Source: Albidovulum sp. (GTDB taxonomy: Bacteria > Pseudomonadota > Alphaproteobacteria > Rhodobacterales > Rhodobacteraceae). From it: a stretch of DNA of 36,877 nt. Positions 1 to 9,762 of the stretch are shown here, in pieces (position 1 is the stretch's first letter; the number at the start of each line of letters is the position of its first letter). The translations under genes were made by a program, and so were the position numbers. The notes under the pieces were generated by a model. It was not told the DNA's origin. It was given only the letters and a program-made list of their open reading frames with translations, and did not search any database. The DNA lies in contig WFVA01000120.1 in assembly GCA_015491895.1 (NCBI GenBank), positions 1 through 36,877 of the forward strand. Reading direction: 5' to 3'.

Positions 1-1
1 A

Positions 2-1174
<1,173 letters not shown>

Positions 1175-1231
1175 GTCTCGCGGCGCCTCATGCTTGGGGG
1201 GCCACACAGGGCCCGGTTCAACATCGCGCGC

Positions 1232-1260
1232 GGCTTACGGGTTTGGAAAGGAAAAATCAA
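1232..1260 (-). promoter_or_regulatory. Possible tuf promoter
   Basis: On the minus strand TTGATT (1260-1255) and TAAGCC (1237-1232) are separated by 17 bases, ending about 58 bases before the tuf start. The -10 match is poor, so this is only a candidate. It lies just downstream of the stop codon of the lipoprotein gene. Confidence 0.3.
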
Positions 1261-1263
1261 GTG

Positions 1264-1860
1264 TCAGTTGTCACTTCCTCCACCCTGCGCCGGGCTTTCC
1301 TTTTCTTCAGGCAGAGGCGGCATGCCGAACCATTCGGGATGGGTGAGAAGATACCTGTGGATCGCCACGGCCATGTTGCGCGAGAGATTGCGCATCTGCT
1401 TGTGGCGGTTCTGCGTGAGGCCGGAGCCGATGAAGGTTTCGGGCGAGAGCTTTTCCGTCACGATCAGGCGCCTGGGCTCATCGAGCTTCCTGCGCCCTGC
1501 ATCATCCCACACGCTTACCGTGACAACCAGCATCGATTGCGGCTTGGCCACCACGGGTATGCCCGGGATGGCGAGGGCATAGCCATCCACCTTGATGCCG
1601 ATATTGTAGAAGCGATCGCCCTCGTAGCGGCCGAGCTGGCGCTGCACCTCCTCCGTCAGCGCCGCTTTCCACTCTCCCGGGCGCGCCTTGCGCGAAACCA
1701 GCAGCATCTCGGCCCCCTCATCCACGACGATCAGGTGACCGAGGCGGAAATCGCCCATCGGGATCAGCGGCGCTTCGGGATCGTATCTGGAGGCGCAGCC
1801 TGCGAGGGCAAAAGCAAATGCCAGAAACGAGGCCATTCGGACAAGCAAACGAAGCAACAT
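1264..1860 (-). CDS. Small lipoprotein of unknown function
   Basis: A 198-residue predicted lipoprotein. It begins with a basic and hydrophobic signal peptide ending in a lipobox LAGC, with the lipidated cysteine at residue 22, so it should be anchored in the outer membrane or cell envelope. The mature part is soluble, mixed alpha/beta in character, with no domain I recognise; the end is rich in E, P and G. I chose ATG at 1860 because GGAAAGGG lies 5-7 bases upstream and the signal peptide begins there; an in-frame upstream start at 1917 would add a non-signal extension. It is divergent from the P450 gene, and upstream of and co-directional with tuf. Confidence 0.85.
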   Translation of the reverse strand: MLLRLLVRMASFLAFAFALAGCASRYDPEAPLIPMGDFRLGHLIVVDEGAEMLLVSRKARPGEWKAALTEEVQRQLGRYEGDRFYNIGIKVDGYALAIPGIPVVAKPQSMLVVTVSVWDDAGRRKLDEPRRLIVTEKLSPETFIGSGLTQNRHKQMRNLSRNMAVAIHRYLLTHPEWFGMPPLPEEKESPAQGGGSDN

Positions 1861-1938
1861 GGACAACCCTTTCCGGCAATTCACGAAGGGCTTAGCAAAG
1901 CCTCCGGGCGAAGGCAAATCAGCCGGCGCCGAGGCTTG

Positions 1939-1966
1939 TTGCGCAAAGCCACCGCTCGGCTATTAT
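1939..1966 (+). promoter_or_regulatory. Candidate promoter of the P450 gene
   Basis: TTGCGC (1939-1944) and TATTAT (1961-1966) are separated by 16 bases and sit 22 bases upstream of the P450 start codon. Only the TTG of the -35 fits well; the -10 is good. Confidence 0.4.
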
Positions 1967-1988
1967 CGGATGGGGAAAGGAAGGCGCG

Positions 1989-3410
1989 ATGCCAGCCCCC
2001 GCAAGAGCAAAGATCCGAGGCCCTGCCGCAAGCGGCCCTGAAGAGCCCTCCCGGCCGGCCCTGCCGGTGCGCGTGCCGCTCGTCAGCGAGCCCTGGGGCA
2101 TATTGCGCACGCTTTCCACCGCCCGGCGCAACCTCCTCGAGATCCTGCCCGAGATCGCCATGACCCAGCCGATCGTTTCCGGCAAAACGGGCAAGCGCTG
2201 GCACATGGTCATGGATCCGCCCAGCCTGCGCCGCATCCTGAAGGAGAAGATCGCGGATTATCCGAAATCCATCGTTACCAAGAATATCCTGCGCCCGGCG
2301 ATCGGTGAAAGCCTGTTCGTGGCCGAGGGGGCGCATTGGCACTGGCAGCGGCGGGCCGCGGCGCCGGTCTTTTCCATGCGCAACATCGAAAACCTCGCCC
2401 CCGTCATGACCCACGCCGCCGAGCGCGCCAGCGCCCGCCTCGCGGACGTGGCAGGCACGGGGTGCGCCGCCGATCTGCACCGCGAGATGGTCACCGCCAC
2501 TTTCGAAGTGATTTCCGATGTCACATTCTCGGGCGACGAAGGCTTCGACCGCGCCGCCATCCATGAAGCGATCGATGCCTATATCGATCAGATCGCGCGC
2601 ATCTCGCTTCTGGATATCTTCGGGCTGCCGGAATGGGTGCCCCGGCCGGCGCGGCTGATGTCGGCCCGGGTGGTGCGGCAGATGAAGGCGATGGCCGATC
2701 GCACCATCGAGACACGGCGCGCATCAATACGCGATGGCGAGCGCCCGCCCGATCTCCTCGATCTCCTGCTCGCGGGAGAGGACCCCCGCACCAAGCGCCG
2801 GATGACAACCCCGGAACTGCGCGACAATCTGCTCACATTCATCGTCGCCGGGCATGAAACCACCGCGCTCACCCTTTCCTGGGCGCTCTATCTCTGCGCT
2901 TTCGCGCCCGAGGTCCAGGAAGCGGCGCGCGCCGAGGCCAGAGCCGTGCTCGGCGGCCGCGCGGCGGGGGCCGGGGATGTGGCCCGCCTGCCGCTCGTGC
3001 GCCGAATCATTGATGAAGCCCTGCGCCTCTACCCGCCGGCCGCCATGCTCTCGCGCACGGCACGCAGGGCGGACCGGATCTGCGGGCGCGAGATCCGCGC
3101 GGGCGATACGGTCATCATTCCCATCTATGCCCTGCATCGCAATCGCCTGCTCTGGGAGGATGCGGATGCTTTTGCGCCAGAACGCTTTGCCGAACCGGGC
3201 GCCATCGATCGCTTCGCCTATCTTCCCTTCGGCGCCGGGCCGCGCGTGTGCATCGGAGCCGGATTTGCCATACAGGAGGCGGTGATCATCCTCGCCACGC
3301 TGCTTGCGCGTTTCCGCTTCCGCGCCGTGCCCGGCCGGGACCCGAAGCCGGTGATGATCCTCACTCTGCGCCCCGAAGGGGGCGTGTGGCTCGAAGTGGA
3401 GCCTGTCTGA
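1989..3410 (+). CDS. Cytochrome P450
   Basis: A 473-residue haem-thiolate mono-oxygenase, probably soluble and cytoplasmic because no N-terminal membrane anchor is present. The I-helix oxygen-activation motif AGHETTA is at about residues 286-292, the K-helix ExxR motif (EALRLYPP) at about 342-350, and the haem-binding loop FGAGPRVCIG at about 413-422, with the cysteine near 420 as iron ligand. Length and motifs are normal, so the enzyme should be active. ATG at 1989 follows a good purine-rich ribosome-binding site (GGAAAGGAAGG). No ferredoxin or reductase gene is adjacent, so electrons must come from elsewhere, and the substrate cannot be told. It ends 3 bases before the stop of the convergent NlpC/P60 gene. 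Confidence 0.97.
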   Translation: MPAPARAKIRGPAASGPEEPSRPALPVRVPLVSEPWGILRTLSTARRNLLEILPEIAMTQPIVSGKTGKRWHMVMDPPSLRRILKEKIADYPKSIVTKNILRPAIGESLFVAEGAHWHWQRRAAAPVFSMRNIENLAPVMTHAAERASARLADVAGTGCAADLHREMVTATFEVISDVTFSGDEGFDRAAIHEAIDAYIDQIARISLLDIFGLPEWVPRPARLMSARVVRQMKAMADRTIETRRASIRDGERPPDLLDLLLAGEDPRTKRRMTTPELRDNLLTFIVAGHETTALTLSWALYLCAFAPEVQEAARAEARAVLGGRAAGAGDVARLPLVRRIIDEALRLYPPAAMLSRTARRADRICGREIRAGDTVIIPIYALHRNRLLWEDADAFAPERFAEPGAIDRFAYLPFGAGPRVCIGAGFAIQEAVIILATLLARFRFRAVPGRDPKPVMILTLRPEGGVWLEVEPV

Positions 3411-3413
3411 GGA

Positions 3414-4181
3414 TCAGGAAGGCACGGCGGGGCGGCGGCGCGCGATCACCGGCCCGTCTCCCGCCGCATCAATGCGGGCAACCGCCTCCGTGATCGGCTC
3501 GATGACAACGCTCATGTGATGGGCATTGGCATGGATCATGCGCCCGGCATCCACCGCCATCGCCACATGCCCCTCCCAGAAGAGAAGATCCCCCCGTGCA
3601 AGCGTTTCGCCCTTCTCGAGCGCGCGGCCCACCTCGCGGCTCTGGGGGCCGCTGTCGGCAGGGCAATCGATGCCGCAGGCGAGGAGCGCGGCCTGCACGA
3701 GGCCGGAGCAATCGATGCCCCAGATGCTGTTGCCGCCCCAGAGATAGGGCACGCCCAGAAAAAGCTCGGCGATGGCAACGGGATCCGCGCCGCATTCATC
3801 GATGGGTGCAAGATGGCGGGCCGGGATGAAGCCGCCTTTCGCAAGGGGGAGAAAGCCATTCTGCGCTTCTGCATCGGCCCGGATCTCGATCAGAGCGCCG
3901 AATGGCAGGGGGGTGCGGGCGCCGGATTTGATGTCGGGCGCCGGATAGATGTGGCTCGCCCGGGCGCGCACCCTGTGCGTGGGCAGTATTGCCGGGCCCA
4001 GATCGGCAATGGCCACATGGCCCCGGTAGCCATCCTTGGCCGCCTCGCCAAACGCCCAGCCATCCCCGGTTCTCTCCACCAGAAATCCCTCGCCATGAAG
4101 CAGCTGGCGCACCCGCGCGCCGTCAGGCTCATCGCGAAGGTCGGCGATGGGGGAGATGACGGAACAAAGCTCCGGGCTCAT
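3414..4181 (-). CDS. NlpC/P60 family cysteine peptidase with SH3-like N-terminus
   Basis: A 255-residue C40-type peptidase. The first ~125 residues look like tandem bacterial SH3 domains (repeated RARASHIYPAP and FGALIEI type strands). The C-terminal domain has the catalytic cysteine in DCSGLVQ (C158) and histidines in GHVAMAVD (H205) and IHANAH (H217). Family members of this layout cut gamma-D-glutamyl-diaminoacid bonds in peptidoglycan peptides. There is no signal peptide, so a role in cytoplasmic muropeptide recycling is likely (inference). Its ATG overlaps the stop of the upstream M17 aminopeptidase by 4 bases (ATGA), so the two are translationally coupled and probably act in sequence on peptides. 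Confidence 0.93.
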   Translation of the reverse strand: MSPELCSVISPIADLRDEPDGARVRQLLHGEGFLVERTGDGWAFGEAAKDGYRGHVAIADLGPAILPTHRVRARASHIYPAPDIKSGARTPLPFGALIEIRADAEAQNGFLPLAKGGFIPARHLAPIDECGADPVAIAELFLGVPYLWGGNSIWGIDCSGLVQAALLACGIDCPADSGPQSREVGRALEKGETLARGDLLFWEGHVAMAVDAGRMIHANAHHMSVVIEPITEAVARIDAAGDGPVIARRRPAVPS

Positions 4182-5599
4182 CGCACAAACACCTCGGGAA
4201 GGGCCTCGAGAACGGCCCGCGCACCCTGCCCCACGCCGCCTTTCGGACGCCCCGGAGCGGCTTTCGGCTGCCAGCCGTAGATATCGAAATGAGCGTAGCG
4301 CGGAGTCTTGCGCACGAAGCGGCGCAGGAAGAGGGCGGCGGTGACGGCGCCGGCGAAGCCGCCCTTGGGCGCGTTGTCGAGATCGGCGACGCCGGGCTCG
4401 AGCATTTCTTCGTAGGGTTCCCAGAAGGGCATGCGCCAGAGGGGATCGGCGGCCTTCTCCGCCGCCTGTGCGAAAGCTGCGGCGAGCGGTTCGTCATCGG
4501 TGAAGAAGGGCGGCAGATCGGGGCCGAGCGCCACCCGCGCCGCGCCTGTGAGGGTCGCCATGGAAAGCATGAGATCGGGCTTTTCCTCATCCCCGAGCGC
4601 CAGCGCATCGGCGAGCACGAGACGCCCCTCGGCATCGGTATTGTTGATCTCCACGGTCAGGCCATTGCGCGCCTTCAGGATATCCTGCGGGCGCATGGCC
4701 GCGCCATCGATCGCATTCTCCACAGCGGGGATCAGCACGCGCAGGCGCACCGGAAGGCCAAGCGCCATGATCATCTTCGCAAGGCCAAGCACCGTGGCAG
4801 CGCCGCCCATGTCCTTCTTCATCAGCCCCATGGAGGCGCCCGGCTTCAGATTGAGCCCGCCGGTATCGAAGCACACCCCCTTGCCGACAAGCGTCAGCCG
4901 GGGCCCGGCATCGCCCCACCTGAGATCGAGAAGGCGGGGCGTGCGGGGGCTTGCGCGGCCCACCGCATGGATCATCGGGAGATTGGCGGCGATCAGATCA
5001 TCGCCCGCAATCACCGCCAGATCGGCCCCGTGCGCTTCGGCAAGGCTGCGCGCGGCGGTCTCGAGCTCTGCCGGCCCCAAGTCGTTCGGCGGGGTGTTGA
5101 TGAGATCGCGGGTGAGGCGCTCACCGGCAGCGATCGTTTCAAGGCGCGTGGCGTCCACCCCGTCCGGGGCAGCGAGGCGCGCCTTCATTCCGGGCTGTTC
5201 CCGGTAGCGATCGAAGCGGTAGCTTTCAAGAAGCCAGCCCAGCGATTCGCGCACCAGCGCATCGCCCGAAAGCCCGCTTTCGATCCTGTAGATCCCGCCC
5301 GGCAGGCGGGCCGCAGCCTTCGCCAGCGGAAAGCGCAGACGCCTTCGGGAAGCTTCATCGCCAATGCCCGCCACGGCCAGAAGGGGAGCGCCGGATGCTT
5401 CGGGGACGACAATCGCCTCACCCGGCGCGCCGGTGAAGCCGGCCAGTTCCAGCCAGCGCCGCACGGGCTCTTCCCGCCCCTCCAGCCATTCGCGCAGGCT
5501 TTCGGAATTCAGAACATACAGGGGAATCGCCTCTGAATCCGCCGGCGCAAAGCGCATCATTCCCGCCTCTTCGGCATGTGTTTCCCGGGGTTCAGGCAT
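4178..5599 (-). CDS. Leucyl aminopeptidase family protein (M17)
   Basis: A 473-residue cytoplasmic dizinc aminopeptidase that releases N-terminal residues from short peptides. The metal-binding segment KGVCFDTGGLNLKPG is at about residues 238-252 and the family signature NTDAEGRLVLAD at about 318-329, with the Asp, Glu and Arg expected for metal binding and catalysis. The N-terminal macro-like domain is present but divergent. ATG at 5599 follows AAGGAG with 8 bases of spacing. It forms a two-gene operon with the overlapping NlpC/P60 gene, suggesting joint breakdown of cell-wall-derived or imported peptides. It resembles the shorter leucyl aminopeptidase-like group rather than classical PepA. 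Confidence 0.95.
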   Translation of the reverse strand: MPEPRETHAEEAGMMRFAPADSEAIPLYVLNSESLREWLEGREEPVRRWLELAGFTGAPGEAIVVPEASGAPLLAVAGIGDEASRRRLRFPLAKAAARLPGGIYRIESGLSGDALVRESLGWLLESYRFDRYREQPGMKARLAAPDGVDATRLETIAAGERLTRDLINTPPNDLGPAELETAARSLAEAHGADLAVIAGDDLIAANLPMIHAVGRASPRTPRLLDLRWGDAGPRLTLVGKGVCFDTGGLNLKPGASMGLMKKDMGGAATVLGLAKMIMALGLPVRLRVLIPAVENAIDGAAMRPQDILKARNGLTVEINNTDAEGRLVLADALALGDEEKPDLMLSMATLTGAARVALGPDLPPFFTDDEPLAAAFAQAAEKAADPLWRMPFWEPYEEMLEPGVADLDNAPKGGFAGAVTAALFLRRFVRKTPRYAHFDIYGWQPKAAPGRPKGGVGQGARAVLEALPEVFVR

Positions 5600-5670
5600 C
5601 AGGGCATCTCCTTGGCTTGCCGCGCAACCCTAGACGATTGCGCGCCGCCTGCAAGTGCCCTGCCTCCGGT

Positions 5671-6054
5671 TCACCCGGAGAGATCCTGAAGCTCCCAGAC
5701 CTTCGCGAGCGAGCGATCCCCGATCCTCACAAGACGGGCCAGCGTGGCGCCCAGCGCCACCGGATCGCCCCCTTCGCACGCGCATGCCCTCACATCGCCG
5801 GCGACACGCGACAGGCTTTCAAGCCCGATCTGCTCCGCAATCGCGCCCAGGCTCTTGCTCAGCTTCGAAATCATCGCCCGATCCGCGATCAAGTCACACC
5901 TTTCGAGCGCCGAGAGCCGCTTTGCAACCGCCTCCATTGCCCGGCAGATCACATCCTGCGCACCGGATTTTCCCATTTCCAGAAAAAGCCTGTCCATCCT
6001 GCACCGATCCAGCCAGACGGAATCATTCGGCATCATGTAAGAAATATCGGCCAC
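5671..6054 (-). CDS. Small conserved-looking protein, unknown function
   Basis: A protein of about 127 residues, alpha-helical, acidic and basic residues mixed, with three cysteines and no signal peptide. Its repeated helices (residues roughly 15-120) recall a histidine-phosphotransfer-type helical bundle, but I see no convincing phospho-histidine motif and make no functional claim. I chose GTG at 6054 because AAGGAGG lies 8 bases upstream. The ATG at 6072 is in frame but has no proper ribosome-binding site and would place that AAGGAGG inside the coding sequence. It is divergent from the carbonic anhydrase gene across about 160 relatively AT-rich bases. Confidence 0.7.
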   Translation of the reverse strand: MADISYMMPNDSVWLDRCRMDRLFLEMGKSGAQDVICRAMEAVAKRLSALERCDLIADRAMISKLSKSLGAIAEQIGLESLSRVAGDVRACACEGGDPVALGATLARLVRIGDRSLAKVWELQDLSG

Positions 6055-6212
6055 CCTCGAACCCTCCTTCATGCCCCACAGGAGGGAAAATGCCTGACAG
6101 TTCCTTAGAAAAGGTTGATCTCGACAGCTGATTTGGCTCGATATTTCCTCAATTTCTGTCTAATTACATCACACTCGCTCATGATTGGAAATCAAACGTC
6201 TCAGGAGAGATC

Positions 6213-6869
6213 ATGCATCACGCACGCCCCCTGCCCTCCTATCTCATCAAGCGCTATCACGGCTGGAAAGCCACTGCCTACGAAGAAAACAAGGCATGGT
6301 TTCAGCGCCTTGCCAATGAGGGCCAGCGCCCGCGCGCGATGGTGATTTCCTGCTGCGACAGCCGGTTGCAGGTTTCTGCCCTGTTCGGCGCTGAGCAGGG
6401 GGAGTTCTTCATTCACCGCAATATCGCAAATCTGGTGCCCCCGCACAAGCCGGACGGCGAGCACCACGGCACCTCCGCCGCGATCGAATATGCGGTCTGC
6501 GTTCTCAAGGTGGCGCATCTGATCGTGATCGGCCATTCACAATGCGGCGGGGTCAAGGGATGTGCCGACATGTGTGAGAAGGCCGGAGAGGATGCCGGCG
6601 ACGGGCACAGCTACCTCACCCGTTGGCTGGAGCTCCTGCGCCCGGCATGGGAAAGAGTGCGCGAAGCCGGCATCGAGGATGACGGAGAACGCCTTCTCAG
6701 GCTGGAAAAGGAGGGGATTCTCGTTTCGCTCGAAAACCTGATGACCTTCCCCTTCCTGCGTGAAGCGGTCGAGGCCGAAACCCTTCAGCTCCACGGCCTG
6801 TGGACGGATATCGGCGCCGGCGATCTCGAATATTTCGATGCCGAGAGCGGAGCGTTCGTCAAGGTCTGA
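6213..6869 (+). CDS. Beta-class carbonic anhydrase
   Basis: A 218-residue zinc enzyme interconverting CO2 and bicarbonate in the cytoplasm. The zinc ligands are visible: the C-x-D-x-R motif in SCCDSR (C47, D49, R51) and H108/C111 in GHSQCGG. Length fits the family. ATG at 6213 follows AGGAGAG with a short 3-base spacing. It stands alone as a plus-strand gene, convergent with asd, and may supply bicarbonate for carboxylases. A SulP-family transporter of the group that includes bicarbonate carriers lies 4 kb away, but the two are not in one operon. Confidence 0.97.
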   Translation: MHHARPLPSYLIKRYHGWKATAYEENKAWFQRLANEGQRPRAMVISCCDSRLQVSALFGAEQGEFFIHRNIANLVPPHKPDGEHHGTSAAIEYAVCVLKVAHLIVIGHSQCGGVKGCADMCEKAGEDAGDGHSYLTRWLELLRPAWERVREAGIEDDGERLLRLEKEGILVSLENLMTFPFLREAVEAETLQLHGLWTDIGAGDLEYFDAESGAFVKV

Positions 6870-6882
6870 CGCCATGCGCGAT

Positions 6883-6920
6883 GCGGGGGCTGCCTGCCCC
6901 CGCGCCCCCGGGAATATTTG
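6883..6920. terminator. Hairpin between convergent genes, repeat-type element copy 1
   Basis: An 8-bp perfect stem (GCGGGGGC 6883-6890, GCCCCCGC 6896-6903) with loop TGCCT is followed by CCCCCGGGAATATTTG (6905-6920). It separates convergent carbonic anhydrase and asd genes. There is no T-tract on either side, so termination is inferred from position and stem strength. The layout of hairpin plus CCCCGGrrTATTT recurs, inverted, at 22637-22686. Confidence 0.5.
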
Positions 6921-6974
6921 CGGACCAGTGATGGACAGCCGCGGGGAAGATCACGCCACGGCGCGGGCCGGAGC

Positions 6975-7997
6975 TCAGCGGGCGCCCAGCACGCGATTGA
7001 TGTAAAGCTCCGCGATCTGCACCGTGTTGAGCGCCGCGCCCTTGCGCAGGTTGTCGGAAACCACCCACAGGTTGAGCCCGTTCTCGATCGTGCTGTCCTG
7101 GCGGATGCGGCTCACATAGGTGGCGAAATCGCCCACGCACTCCACGGGGGTGATGTAGCCGCCGTCCTCGCGCTTGTCGATCACCATCAGCCCGGGGCTT
7201 TCGCGCAGGATCTCGCGCGCTTCGTCCTCGTCGAGGAATTCCTCGAATTCGATGTTGATCGCCTCGCTGTGGCCGACGAAAACCGGCACGCGCACGCAGG
7301 TGGCTGTGAGGCGGATCGAAGGATCCATGATCTTCTTCGTCTCGGCCACCATCTTCCATTCCTCCCGCGTTTCGCCGCTGTCGAGGAACTTGTCGATATG
7401 CGGGATCACGTTGAAGGCGATCTGCTTGGGGAAAACCTTGGGCGGCACCTCGGCCACCGGATTATAGACGGCCTTGGTCTGCTCCCAGAGTTCGTCCATC
7501 GCGTCCTTGCCGGCGCCGGAAACCGATTGGTAGGTGCTCACCACCACGCGCTTGATCGTGGCGCGGTCATGCAGCGGCTTCAGCGCCACCACCATCTGCG
7601 CGGTGGAGCAATTGGGGTTGGCGATGATCATGCGGTTGCGGAAGCCTTCGATCGCCTCCGGGTTCACCTCCGGCACGATCAGCGGGATCTCGGGATCGTA
7701 GCGATAGAGGGAGGAATTGTCGATCACGAGGCATCCGGCCTCGGCGGCGCGGGGAGCGTATTGCTCCGTGGCCTCAGAGCCGATCGCGAAGAGGGCGATA
7801 TCCGTGCCTTCGAAATCGTAGGTGTCGAGATCCTTTGTCTTGAGGGTCTTGTCGCCATAGCTCACCTCGGTGCCGAGCGAACGGCGGCTTGCAAGCGCCA
7901 CCACCTCATCGGCGGGGAACTGGCGCTCCTCAAGGATGTTCAGCATTTCGCGGCCCACGTTTCCCGTGGCTCCGACAACGGCAACCTTGTAGCCCAT
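6975..7997 (-). CDS. asd: Aspartate-semialdehyde dehydrogenase
   Basis: Reduces aspartyl phosphate to aspartate semialdehyde with NADPH, the branch point towards lysine/diaminopimelate, threonine and methionine. The protein of 340 residues begins MGYKVAVVGATGNVGREM with the N-terminal nucleotide-binding GxTGxVG motif; the catalytic cysteine is in NPNCSTAQ near residue 130 and the substrate-binding C-terminal domain is complete. ATG at 7997 was chosen because AAGGA lies about 9 bases upstream and homologues start at MGYKVAVVG; a longer in-frame reading up to 8204 has no such support. It stands alone, divergent from the helicase gene. Confidence 0.97.
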   Translation of the reverse strand: MGYKVAVVGATGNVGREMLNILEERQFPADEVVALASRRSLGTEVSYGDKTLKTKDLDTYDFEGTDIALFAIGSEATEQYAPRAAEAGCLVIDNSSLYRYDPEIPLIVPEVNPEAIEGFRNRMIIANPNCSTAQMVVALKPLHDRATIKRVVVSTYQSVSGAGKDAMDELWEQTKAVYNPVAEVPPKVFPKQIAFNVIPHIDKFLDSGETREEWKMVAETKKIMDPSIRLTATCVRVPVFVGHSEAINIEFEEFLDEDEAREILRESPGLMVIDKREDGGYITPVECVGDFATYVSRIRQDSTIENGLNLWVVSDNLRKGAALNTVQIAELYINRVLGAR

Positions 7998-8327
7998 CTC
8001 AAGATTCCTTCTCTTTCGGCAAGGAGCCTCATAGCGCAAGCTTTCGCGGGGTAAAAGGCCCCCGCGCCATTTCTTTGGTTGACATTGCCCCGGCAAACCC
8101 CGATATGCCCTACATCCCGGGCGGCCGCCGCGTGAGCGGCCCTGCCAATGCGGCACCGGGGCGTGCGGGGCGCGCATCCAGGCCCCTTTCCCGAAAGTTC
8201 CCATTCACGCGGGGTGCTGACGGCCCGCAGGGGCCGGCAACCGCAAGCCGTGGCGCGAATGCTCCGGCACGCTTCATGCGGCCGCCCTTTCCGGCATGGC
8301 CCAATGATAATAATGAAAGGGTCATAC
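7998..8327. other. 330-base divergent intergenic region between asd and the helicase gene
   Basis: I see no gene here. It holds a hairpin close to asd (CGCGGGG 8045-8051 pairing with CCCCGCG 8060-8066, loop of 8), a candidate promoter reading toward the helicase (8079-8107), and a GC-rich leader of about 215 bases with further hairpins: GGCCGC/GCGGCC at 8123-8141 and GGCCC/GGGCC at 8222-8235. No lysine-riboswitch-like core was recognised upstream of asd. Confidence 0.6.
8079..8107 (+). promoter_or_regulatory. Candidate promoter of the DEAD-box helicase gene
   Basis: A perfect TTGACA (8079-8084) is followed after 17 bases by GATATG (8102-8107). The -10 is mediocre. If used, the transcript would start near 8114 and carry an untranslated leader of over 200 bases. 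Confidence 0.45.
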
Positions 8328-9566
8328 GTGACCAAATTTGCAGATCTGGGCCTTTCGCCCAAAATCCTGAAATCCGTCGAGCAGGCGGGTTACGAAACCC
8401 CATCCCCCATTCAGGCGCAGGCGATCCCGCTGGCGCTCGCAGGCCACGATATCCTCGGCCTCGCCCAGACGGGCACCGGCAAGACAGCCGCCTTCGGCCT
8501 GCCGCTGATCGAAAATCTCCTGGCCTCGGGCAAGCGCCCGGCGCCGAAAACGGCGCGCGCGCTCATTCTGGCGCCCACCCGCGAACTGGTGAACCAGATC
8601 GCCGACAACCTTCGCCAGTATGTGAAGGGCACGCCGCTGAGGGTAACAACCGTCGTGGGCGGCGTTTCCATCAATCGCCAGATCAGGGAGCTTTCGCGCG
8701 GCACGGATATCCTCGTGGCCACGCCGGGGCGGCTCATCGATCTGATCGAGCGGCGCGCCGTCGATCTTGGCCAGAGCCGCTATCTGGTGCTGGACGAGGC
8801 CGATCAGATGCTTGATCTGGGCTTCATACATGCCCTGCGCCGCATCGCGCCGCTTCTGGGCACGCCCCGCCAGACGATGCTGTTTTCGGCCACCATGCCA
8901 AAGCAGATGAACGAGCTTTCCTCGGCCTATCTCACCAACCCAAAACGCATCCAGGTTTCCACGCCGGGCAAGGCCGCCGACAAGGTGCGCCAATCGCTCC
9001 ATTTCTCCCCGCAGGGCGAAAAGACGGAGCTTCTGAAGGATTATCTCGACGCCGCCCCCGATGGCCTGGCGCTGGTATTTGCCCGCACCAAGCACGGGGC
9101 GGAGAAGCTGAAGAAGCATCTCGAGGCAAGCGGCTATGATGCCGTCTCGATCCACGGCAACAAATCCCAGGGCCAGCGCGAGCGCGCCATCCGCGCCTTC
9201 AAATCGGGCCAGGCCCGGGTGCTGGTGGCCACCGACGTTGCGGCGCGCGGGATCGACATCCCCGATGTCAGCCATGTCTACAATTACGATCTTCCCGAGG
9301 TGCCGGAAAACTACGTGCACCGCATCGGCCGCACCGCGCGCGCCGGCAAGGGGGGCGAGGCGATCGCCTTCGTCTCGGCCACCGAGATCGGCTACCTGCG
9401 CCAGATCCAGAAGCTGATGAAGCTCGATATCCCCGTGGCCGGCGGCGAACGCCCGGCCGAGGAAAAGCCCGCCCCGCGCGGGCAGGGCGGCGGGCGGCGC
9501 CGGGGCGGCGGCGGCAAGAGCGGCGGCTGGAAGGGCAGCCGCAACCGGCGGCGCTCGGCAGCCTGA
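8328..9566 (+). CDS. DEAD-box ATP-dependent RNA helicase (RhlE type)
   Basis: A 412-residue RNA helicase that unwinds short RNA duplexes using ATP, acting in ribosome assembly or mRNA decay. Motifs appear in order: Q motif (GYETPSPIQ), Walker A (AQTGTGKT), PTRELVNQI, VLDEADQMLDLGF, FSATMP, ARGIDIPDV and HRIGRTARAG. The last ~45 residues form a Gly/Arg-rich basic tail (GGGRRRGGGGK and NRRRS), typical of RhlE-like proteins for RNA contact. I chose GTG at 8328 because AAAGGG is about 7 bases upstream and homologues begin (M)TKFADLGLS; ATG codons at 8304 and 8313 are in-frame alternatives without a clear ribosome-binding site. A long GC-rich leader precedes it, as in several cold-induced helicase genes. 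Confidence 0.95.
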   Translation: MTKFADLGLSPKILKSVEQAGYETPSPIQAQAIPLALAGHDILGLAQTGTGKTAAFGLPLIENLLASGKRPAPKTARALILAPTRELVNQIADNLRQYVKGTPLRVTTVVGGVSINRQIRELSRGTDILVATPGRLIDLIERRAVDLGQSRYLVLDEADQMLDLGFIHALRRIAPLLGTPRQTMLFSATMPKQMNELSSAYLTNPKRIQVSTPGKAADKVRQSLHFSPQGEKTELLKDYLDAAPDGLALVFARTKHGAEKLKKHLEASGYDAVSIHGNKSQGQRERAIRAFKSGQARVLVATDVAARGIDIPDVSHVYNYDLPEVPENYVHRIGRTARAGKGGEAIAFVSATEIGYLRQIQKLMKLDIPVAGGERPAEEKPAPRGQGGGRRRGGGGKSGGWKGSRNRRRSAA

Positions 9567-9682
9567 ACCGGCAAAGGCTTCTCACTGAGCCCAGAACGAG
9601 ATGAAAGCAGGCGGAACCGCCGTAAAGCTCATGATCTCATGATCTTGTAATGAGGGCAGCACACGTCCCGAAGGCGGGCGCT

Positions 9683-9703
9683 GCCCGGCGGTGCCCGCCG
9701 GGC
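9683..9703. repeat. Perfect 9-bp hairpin downstream of the helicase gene
   Basis: GCCCGGCGG (9683-9691) pairs with CCGCCGGGC (9695-9703) around a 3-base loop TGC. It could help end helicase transcripts, but no T-run follows on either strand. Confidence 0.5.
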
Positions 9704-9762
9704 GGGAAAGAGCGATGGCACCATGCCTTCCACGATTCCACGCGTGAGTCATCTTGATCTAA

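Noticed and set aside
7998-8100. Possible lysine riboswitch upstream of asd
   Set aside because: Only one simple GC hairpin (8045-8066) is seen; the multi-helix core and conserved loops of a lysine riboswitch are absent and the leader is too short.
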